Of a DNA stretch of 28,707 nucleotides, positions 23,287-28,707 are shown piece by piece (the first letter of the stretch is position 1; each line of letters begins with the position of its first letter). This DNA comes from JANNSW01 sp031431235. GTDB taxonomy: Bacteria > Pseudomonadota > Alphaproteobacteria > Rhizobiales > Hyphomicrobiaceae. Made by a program: the position numbers and the translations under genes. Where the stretch lies: assembly GCA_031431235.1 (NCBI GenBank), contig JANPDA010000340.1, positions 1 to 28,707 of the forward strand, read 5' to 3'. Under the pieces are notes generated by a model. It was not told the DNA's origin. It ran no database searches and saw only the letters and a program-made list of their open reading frames with translations.

Positions 23287-24519
23287 ATGAGAAGAGTTGT
23301 CGTCACGGGGCTCGGGATCGTCTCCTCGATCGGCAACAACGCGCAGGAGGTCACCGCCTCGCTGCGCGAAGCCAAGTCGGGCATCCGCAAGGCACAGAAA
23401 TATGCCGACTACGGCTTCCGTTGCCAGGTCCACGGCGAGCCCCAGCTCGACTGGGAGGGTCTGATCGATCGCAAGATCCGCCGCTTCATGGCGGCGGGCT
23501 CAGCCTGGAACTACATCGCCATGGATCAGGCGATTCGCGATTCAGGCCTCGACAGCAAGGACGTCTCCAACGAGCGCACCGGCATCATCATGGGCTCGGG
23601 CGGCCCCTCGACCTCTACGATCGTTGCCGCCGCGGACACCACGCGCACCAAGGGACCCAAGAAGGTCGGGCCCTTCGACGTGCCGAAATCCATGTCGTCG
23701 ACGGCTTCCGCGACGCTTGCGACCCCCTTCAAGATCCACGGCGTCAACTACTCGATCTCGTCTGCCTGCGCCACATCGGCCCATTGCATCGGCAATGCGG
23801 CCGAGCTCATTCAGTGGGGCAAGCAGGACGTGATGTTCGCCGGCGGCAGCGAGGAGCTCGACTGGACCATGTCGGTGCTGTTCGACGCCATGCAGGCGAT
23901 GTCGTCGCACTTCAACGACACCCCCGACAAGGCGAGCCGCGCCTATGACATCAACCGCGACGGTTTCGTGATCGCGGGCGGCGCCGGCGTGCTGGTGCTG
24001 GAGGCGCTCGATCATGCCAAGGCGCGCGGCGCCCGCATTCTCGCCGAGGTGGCGGGTTACGGCGCCACCTCCGACGGCTACGACATGGTCGCCCCTTCGG
24101 GCGAAGGTGCGGCGCGTTGCATGAAGCTCGCCCTGCAAGGGCTCGACGGCAAGGGGGTCGGTCAGAAGATCGACTACATCAATCCGCACGCGACCTCGAC
24201 TCCGGTCGGCGACTTGAAGGAGATCGAGGCGATCCGCGCCGTGTTCGGGCGCGATGTTCCCCCACTCTCCGGCACCAAGTCGTTGACCGGGCATTCGCTC
24301 GGCGCCGCCGGCGTGCAGGAGGCGATTTATTGCCTCCTCATGATGAAGGGTGGGTTCATCGCCAAGTCCGCCAACATCGAGGAGCTCGATCCTGCTTTCG
24401 CCGACATTCCGATCGTGCGAGACCGCAAGGACGATGTTCGGCTCGATTGCGTGATGTCCAACAGCTTCGGCTTTGGCGGCACCAACGGCACACTTGTTTT
24501 CCGCCGTTACGAAGGTTGA
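23287..24519 (+). CDS. fabB: 3-oxoacyl-ACP synthase I
   Basis: FabB elongates the cis-3-decenoyl-ACP made by FabA and so commits it to unsaturated fatty acids. The 410-residue protein has the complete KAS I site: C161 in SSACATSAH, H301 in NPHATSTPVGD, and K331 and H336 in GTKSLTGHSLGAAG. The FabB group is also indicated by its partner fabA upstream. The start ATG has GAGGA immediately upstream. Its stop overlaps a short inverted repeat, ACTTTAG (24519-24525) and CTAAAGT (24544-24550), before fabI. Confidence 0.96.
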   Translation: MRRVVVTGLGIVSSIGNNAQEVTASLREAKSGIRKAQKYADYGFRCQVHGEPQLDWEGLIDRKIRRFMAAGSAWNYIAMDQAIRDSGLDSKDVSNERTGIIMGSGGPSTSTIVAAADTTRTKGPKKVGPFDVPKSMSSTASATLATPFKIHGVNYSISSACATSAHCIGNAAELIQWGKQDVMFAGGSEELDWTMSVLFDAMQAMSSHFNDTPDKASRAYDINRDGFVIAGGAGVLVLEALDHAKARGARILAEVAGYGATSDGYDMVAPSGEGAARCMKLALQGLDGKGVGQKIDYINPHATSTPVGDLKEIEAIRAVFGRDVPPLSGTKSLTGHSLGAAGVQEAIYCLLMMKGGFIAKSANIEELDPAFADIPIVRDRKDDVRLDCVMSNSFGFGGTNGTLVFRRYEG

Positions 24520-24612
24520 CTTTAGTCTCGTCGCAAAACGCGCCTAAAGTGGCCGTACCGACTGCAGAACTGCCCAAGGCGCAGCTGCGAGCAATTCAAG
24601 GAGACGGCTCAG

Positions 24613-25485
24613 ATGAGCGAGATCGATTTGGCCAAGCCCGGTCCGCTGATGGCAGGAAAGCGGGGGCTCGTGATGGGCGTCGCGAATGACCGCTCGATCG
24701 CCTGGGGGATCGCCCGCATGCTGGCGGGACACGGTGCCAAGCTCGCTTTCACCTATCAGGGTGACGCTTTCGGCCGGCGGGCCATTCCGTTGGCCAAGTC
24801 CGTCGGATCGGAGATCATCGTTCCTTGCGATGTGATGGATCTGGCCTCCGTCGACACCGTGTTCGCTGAGATCGGCAAGGCCTGGGGCTCGCTCGATTTC
24901 GTGGTGCACGCACTTGCCTTCTCCGATCGCAACGAGCTCAAAGGTCGTTACGCCGACACCACCCGCGCCAATTTCACCCAGACCATGGTGATCTCCTGCT
25001 TCTCCTTCACCGAGATTGCCAAGCGTGCGGCTGCGCTGATGCCCGCTGGCGGCTCGCTGCTGACGCTCACCTTCGGCGGGTCTACCCGCGTGGTCCCGAG
25101 CTACAATGTGATGGGAGTTGCCAAGGCGGCGCTGGAGGCTTCCGTGCGCTATCTGGCGGCCGATCTGGGTCCGACCGGCATCCGCGTCAACGCGCTGTCG
25201 GCCGGGCCGATGCGCACGCTCGCCGGCGCCGGCATCTCGGATGCCCGCACCATCTTCAATTTCCAGAAGGACCACGCGCCGCTGCGCCGCACCCCCCATC
25301 TGGACGAGGTCGGCGGGGCTGCGCTCTATTTGCTGTCGAACCTGGCGGGCGCGGTGACGGGCGAGGTTCACTACGTCGATTGCGGCTACAACACGCTAGC
25401 GATGCCCACACTCGATGCGCTGAAGGAGTTGGAGGCTGACGCCGAGGCCATGGGCCGCCATCGTCGGCCCGACGCTGCCGAGTAG
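24613..25485 (+). CDS. fabI: Enoyl-ACP reductase, NADH-type
   Basis: FabI performs the last reduction of each fatty acid elongation cycle. The 290-residue short-chain dehydrogenase-like protein has GLVMGVANDRSIAWGIA, the FabI-type variant of the cofactor loop, and the active-site Y164-x6-K171 in SYNVMGVAKAALE. The segment RTLAGAGISDARTIF is the substrate-binding loop. At the position of the first active-site tyrosine of E. coli FabI (Y146) this protein has F154, ten residues before Y164; mycobacterial InhA also has Phe there. AAGGAG precedes the ATG. Third gene of the fabA-fabB-fabI set. Confidence 0.95.
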   Translation: MSEIDLAKPGPLMAGKRGLVMGVANDRSIAWGIARMLAGHGAKLAFTYQGDAFGRRAIPLAKSVGSEIIVPCDVMDLASVDTVFAEIGKAWGSLDFVVHALAFSDRNELKGRYADTTRANFTQTMVISCFSFTEIAKRAAALMPAGGSLLTLTFGGSTRVVPSYNVMGVAKAALEASVRYLAADLGPTGIRVNALSAGPMRTLAGAGISDARTIFNFQKDHAPLRRTPHLDEVGGAALYLLSNLAGAVTGEVHYVDCGYNTLAMPTLDALKELEADAEAMGRHRRPDAAE

Positions 25486-25501
25486 GCCGCCTGCGGCGCA
25501 A

Positions 25502-25762
25502 TCAATCTTCGTCGGGATCGGCTTCGTCGTCCCCAACCGCCTCGTCCTGATCGATTTCGGCCGCCAGATCGCGCACGATCTCCACGAGCGCCCCGAACGC
25601 TGCGAATTGCGACAGATCCTCGGATGGCCCCAGCTTCTGCATCCGGTCCCACACCGGCCCGATCATGGCCGCGAACGCCTGCAGCTCCTCGTCCTCCATG
25701 GAATCGAGGAAATCCAGGTTGAGCACGTCCTCTGCGTCGTCGAAATCGTCGTTCGTCGCCAT
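25502..25762 (-). CDS. Small, highly acidic protein of unknown function
   Basis: This 86-residue cytoplasmic protein is rich in Asp and Glu, with acidic runs at both ends (NDDFDDAEDV and DDEADPDED). A central helical region (EELQAFAAMIGPVWDRMQKL, then LSQFAAFGALVEIVRDLAAEI) separates them. I recognise no family. The ATG read from 25762 is preferred to one four codons upstream because GGAACAC lies ahead of it. It converges on fabI, with 16 bp between the stops. The coding call rests on its orderly amphipathic pattern and is moderate. Confidence 0.6.
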   Translation of the reverse strand: MATNDDFDDAEDVLNLDFLDSMEDEELQAFAAMIGPVWDRMQKLGPSEDLSQFAAFGALVEIVRDLAAEIDQDEAVGDDEADPDED

Positions 25763-25871
25763 AGCGTGTTCCATCGCACGAGCCCCCGGAAGATGTCTGC
25801 CACCCCAGCCACTATCAATAGCTGATTCGCAGGCCGCCAGTCGCGTCCCTCGCGCGGTTCGTCACGCAACT

Positions 25872-25910
25872 TGCCAGGCCCTGACCGCTGGTGGCGATCT
25901 GGGCCTGGCA
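25872..25910. terminator. Perfect 10-bp hairpin downstream of a small secreted protein
   Basis: TGCCAGGCCC (25872-25881) pairs perfectly with GGGCCTGGCA (25901-25910) across a 19-base loop, 12 bp past the stop of the gene ending at 25923. There is no T tract, so it may be a terminator or a 3' end stabiliser. The rest of the gap (25763-25922) shows nothing else. Confidence 0.45.
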
Positions 25911-25922
25911 CGTCGCCGGCGC

Positions 25923-26282
25923 TCAAAAATTATAGGGGTTGCCGGCGACGATCGTGCCGGTACCGTCGTCCTTGCCGTCTTTCACCCAGGCCACCTTTTC
26001 GCCCTCGATCCTGACCTGCCAGCAACCCTTGGGGTCGGTGCCATACTGGAAGCACATGGTGTCAGCTTCGACCGACCAGGCGCCCTTGTAGTCCTTGCCC
26101 TTGATCACGCCATCGGCAGCGTAGTGCTCGGTATAGGCGCCACTCGCGATCATCTCGCCCTGCACCGTGTTGCCGCTGATCGCGGCCTTGATCTGGTCGC
26201 CAGTCGCCATCTCGGCGGCGAGTGCGGGGAAGGAAAACGTCGCGCCCAAGGCGAGGGTGAATACAGTGCGAATCAGACTCAT
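25923..26282 (-). CDS. Small secreted protein of unknown function
   Basis: This is a 119-residue periplasmic protein. Residues 1-22 form a Sec signal peptide (IRTVFTLALGATFSFPALA, cleavage after ALA). The mature part starts with MATGDQIKAAISGNTVQGEM and is beta-rich (GAYTEHYAADGVIKGKDYKG). Two cysteines, in TMCFQYG and KGCWQV, are likely to be disulfide-bonded. Similar short proteins occur as hypotheticals in rhizobia, to my knowledge without known function. The ATG read from 26282 is chosen because GGAG sits six bases upstream; an in-frame ATG four codons earlier lacks a ribosome site. Confidence 0.8.
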   Translation of the reverse strand: MSLIRTVFTLALGATFSFPALAAEMATGDQIKAAISGNTVQGEMIASGAYTEHYAADGVIKGKDYKGAWSVEADTMCFQYGTDPKGCWQVRIEGEKVAWVKDGKDDGTGTIVAGNPYNF

Positions 26283-26554
26283 ATCGATCTCCATGACTGT
26301 TCCTGGGCTCCGTTCGCCGGGGCCGCTGACATCAACGCCCGACCTGCTCGCAGGCAGCGTCGGCTGACCCGGTTGCTCTAGCTGGGCTGTTGTGGCGAGA
26401 GCAAGGCATCGCGCTTCCGGTCACGCGTTGCAGTTCCCCCGAGCCTCGGCTAGAACGCGGCCTTGCCGGTCCAAAGCAAGCCACGAGAATGTGATGGGCC
26501 GCACCACATCATCTTACCTGCTTGGTTGGCAGCGAGTGAGAGGACGAGGACGAC

Positions 26555-28528
26555 ATGCCAGAGATCACGATCACGTTTCCCGACGGCGCGCGGAAATCCT
26601 ATGAGGCCGGCATCACCGGCCGCGAGATCGCCGCGAAAATCTCCAAGTCGCTCGAGAAGCGCACCGTCGCCATGGCGCTCGACGGCAAGCTCGCCGATCT
26701 GGGCGACAAGATCCAGGCCGACGCCACGATCAAATTCCTGAAGCGCGAGGATCCCGAGTGCCTGGAATTGATCCGGCACGATTGTGCGCACGTGCTGGCG
26801 GAAGCCGTGCAGGAGCTATGGCCCGATACCAAGGTGACGATCGGTCCCGTGATCGAGGACGGCTTCTACTACGATTTCGACAAGGCCGAGCCCTTCCACC
26901 CCGACGACCTGCCTCGGATCGAGGCGCGGATGAAGGAGGTGATCGCGCGCAACAAGCCATTCACCAAGCAGCTCTGGAGCCGGGAAAAGGCCAAGCAGTT
27001 CTTCAGGGAGCGCGGCGAGCCCTATAAGATCGAGCTCATCGACGCGATCCCCGAGGGCGACGACATCCGCATCTATGCCCAAGGCGCCTGGACGGACCTC
27101 TGCCGCGGTCCGCACATGACCTCGACGGGGCATGTGGGAAGCGCTTTCAAGCTGATGAAGATCGCAGGCGCCTATTGGCGCGGCGACAGCAATCGCCAGA
27201 TGTTGCAGCGCCTCTACGGCACCGCCTGGGCGAGCGAAGCCGACCTGAAAGCCCACCTCCACAAGCTGGAGGAGGCCGAGAAACGCGACCACCGCAAGCT
27301 CGGGCGCGAGATGGACCTCTTCCACTTCCAGGAGGAAGGCCCTGGCACGGTGTTCTGGCACGCCAAGGGCTGGACGCTCTTCCAGGCGATCGTCTCCTAC
27401 ATGCGCCGCCGCCTCAGCACACTCGGCTACGACGAGGTCAACGCGCCCCAGCTGCTCGACAAGTCGCTGTGGGAGACGTCGGGCCACTGGGGCTGGTACC
27501 GCGAGAGCATGTTCAGCGCGACGTCGGCGGGTGACGACACCGAGGACGAGCGCGTCTACGCGATCAAGCCGATGAATTGCCCCGGCCACGTGCAGATCTT
27601 CAAGCATGGGCTCAAATCCTATCGTGATCTGCCGCTGCGCCTGGCCGAGTTCGGCTCCGTCCACCGCTACGAGCCGAGCGGAGCACTGCACGGCCTGATG
27701 CGCGTGCGCGCGTTCACCCAGGACGACGCGCACATCTTCTGCACGCAGGCGCAGATGGCGGAGGAATGCCTGAAGATCAACGACCTGATCCTCACGACCT
27801 ACGCCGATTTCGGCTTCACCGAGATCGTGGTGAAGCTCTCCACGCGCCCCGAGAAGAGGGTCGGCACGGACGAGGCCTGGGACCAGGCCGAGGCAGTCAT
27901 GACCGAAGTGCTCGCCGAGATCGCCGCGCGCTCCGGCGGCCAGATCAAGACCAGCATCAATCCGGGCGAAGGCGCGTTCTACGGCCCGAAGTTCGAATAC
28001 GTGCTGAGGGACGCGATCGGGCGCGACTGGCAATGCGGCACGACTCAGGTCGACTTCAACCTGCCCGAGCGGTTCGGCGCCTTCTTCATCGACAGCGACG
28101 GCGGGAAGAAGCCGCCCGTGATGATCCACCGCGCCATCTGCGGCTCGATGGAGCGCTTTCTCGGCATCCTGACAGAGCACTATGCGGGGCATTTCCCGCT
28201 CTGGCTGGCGCCGCTGCAGGTGGTGGTCGCGCCGATCGTGTCGGACGCGGACGCCTATGCCGAGGAGGTGCTGGCGGCCTGCCGCAAGGCTGGCTTGCGG
28301 GCCCAGGCCGATCTTCGCAACGAGAAGATCAACTACAAGGTGCGCGAGCACAGCCATGCCAAGGTGCCGGTGATGCTGGTCGTGGGCAAGCGCGAGGCAG
28401 AGGACAGCACCGTCTCGGTTCGCAGGCTCGGCGGGAAGGATCAGGAGGTCGTGGGGCTCCAGGAGATTATCGGCTTGCTCGCCGAGGAGGCCGTGGCGCC
28501 GGACGTGCGGCGGACGAGAGCGACGTGA
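26555..28528 (+). CDS. thrS: Threonyl-tRNA synthetase
   Basis: ThrS charges tRNA-Thr in the cytoplasm. The 657-residue protein has the full family order: TGS domain (1-60), the editing domain with RHDCAHVLAEAVQELWP, the class II core, and a C-terminal anticodon-binding domain (from about 560). The zinc ligands are C342 in MNCPGH, H393 in QDDAHIFC and H525 in VMIHRAICGS. The start has a GAGG-rich ribosome site. The 272-bp gap upstream (26283-26554) holds no gene I can support, and I see no T-box or other leader, though short ORFs occur there. A further gene overlaps the stop codon. Confidence 0.97.
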   Translation: MPEITITFPDGARKSYEAGITGREIAAKISKSLEKRTVAMALDGKLADLGDKIQADATIKFLKREDPECLELIRHDCAHVLAEAVQELWPDTKVTIGPVIEDGFYYDFDKAEPFHPDDLPRIEARMKEVIARNKPFTKQLWSREKAKQFFRERGEPYKIELIDAIPEGDDIRIYAQGAWTDLCRGPHMTSTGHVGSAFKLMKIAGAYWRGDSNRQMLQRLYGTAWASEADLKAHLHKLEEAEKRDHRKLGREMDLFHFQEEGPGTVFWHAKGWTLFQAIVSYMRRRLSTLGYDEVNAPQLLDKSLWETSGHWGWYRESMFSATSAGDDTEDERVYAIKPMNCPGHVQIFKHGLKSYRDLPLRLAEFGSVHRYEPSGALHGLMRVRAFTQDDAHIFCTQAQMAEECLKINDLILTTYADFGFTEIVVKLSTRPEKRVGTDEAWDQAEAVMTEVLAEIAARSGGQIKTSINPGEGAFYGPKFEYVLRDAIGRDWQCGTTQVDFNLPERFGAFFIDSDGGKKPPVMIHRAICGSMERFLGILTEHYAGHFPLWLAPLQVVVAPIVSDADAYAEEVLAACRKAGLRAQADLRNEKINYKVREHSHAKVPVMLVVGKREAEDSTVSVRRLGGKDQEVVGLQEIIGLLAEEAVAPDVRRTRAT

Positions 28529-28707
28529 CGGGGGTCACGCGCCGAGCCATCCTGCAGGCTGCAGTCGCCGCGTCTCTCGTTCAGACTTTGCAGTGCGTCG
28601 CCGACGCCGGCCTGCGCGTCGTGCTCAAAGATGCGAGCAGCCTCAACCCTACTCCGGTAATCAGGCATTGGGTCGTCAGCTCCGATCAGCAGGCCTCGTT
28701 CGTCGAG
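28525..28707 (+). CDS. Start of a possible Tat-exported protein, cut by window edge
   Basis: From a GTG at 28525, overlapping the thrS stop by GTGA, an open frame of 61 codons runs to the window end. The N-terminus T-R-R-A-I-L-Q-A-A-V-A-A-S-L resembles a short twin-arginine signal. The segment LKDASSLNPTPVIRHWVV is reminiscent of the start of FAD-linked, VAO-type oxidoreductases, but too little is present to assign a family. Translational coupling with thrS is suggested by the overlap. Confidence 0.55.
   Translation, partial: MTGVTRRAILQAAVAASLVQTLQCVADAGLRVVLKDASSLNPTPVIRHWVVSSDQQASFVE

Noticed and set aside
26494..26604. Small ORF with Thr codons ahead of thrS as a leader peptide
   Set aside because: It has no good ribosome site, runs into the thrS coding region, and no terminator/antiterminator pair is visible.
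1..28707. CRISPR arrays, tRNA or rRNA genes
   Set aside because: No regularly spaced repeats and no recognisable tRNA or rRNA sequence were seen on either strand.

Overview
The window is a high-GC chromosomal segment from an alphaproteobacterium, most likely of the order Hyphomicrobiales (Rhizobiales). The strongest signs are an Irr-type Fur regulator next to fabA-fabB-fabI, a PodJ-like polar organiser with SEL1 repeats and a peptidoglycan-binding end, and a palindromic intergenic repeat of the type scattered through rhizobial genomes. No species is claimed.

Layout. (1) 1-1523: the nearly complete dapB gene (minus strand, cut at its 3' end by the window edge) and a small secreted protein. 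(2) 1622-13777: an accessory catabolic region for an amine or amino-acid-like substrate. It holds a trimethylamine-dehydrogenase-like flavoprotein; a minus-strand operon of a sarcosine-oxidase-like alpha and beta pair with a GntR/FCD regulator; and a plus-strand series of an M29/NicX-like metalloprotein, a class III aminotransferase, an aldehyde dehydrogenase broken by an internal deletion with frameshift, a second DAO-type oxidoreductase, a FitAB/VapBC-type toxin-antitoxin pair and a hydantoin-racemase-like protein. The substrate is not identifiable from sequence, and no transporter lies in the window. Two long inverted repeats separate the aminotransferase from the broken dehydrogenase. (3) 13806-18361: the PodJ-like gene, a repeat-bearing intergenic region, a small periplasmic coiled-coil protein and a YjbQ-family protein. 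(4) 18362-21386: a double inverted-repeat element, then on the minus strand a DUF1638 gene, kbl and a DUF924 gene. Between DUF924 and kbl is a 26-codon ORF with an exceptionally strong Shine-Dalgarno site, followed by RNA segments that can form either an antiterminator or a terminator; this looks like a leader-peptide attenuator. (5) 21408-25485: irr, a small RTX-repeat protein, then fabA, fabB and fabI for anaerobic-type unsaturated fatty acid synthesis and enoyl-ACP reduction. (6) 25502-28707: two small unknown proteins, thrS, and the start of a probable Tat-exported protein overlapping the thrS stop codon.

Most worth a second look: the candidate attenuator ahead of kbl, the uncharacterised catabolic cluster with its damaged dehydrogenase, the paired intergenic inverted repeats, and a FabI with phenylalanine where the E. 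coli-type enzyme has its first tyrosine.
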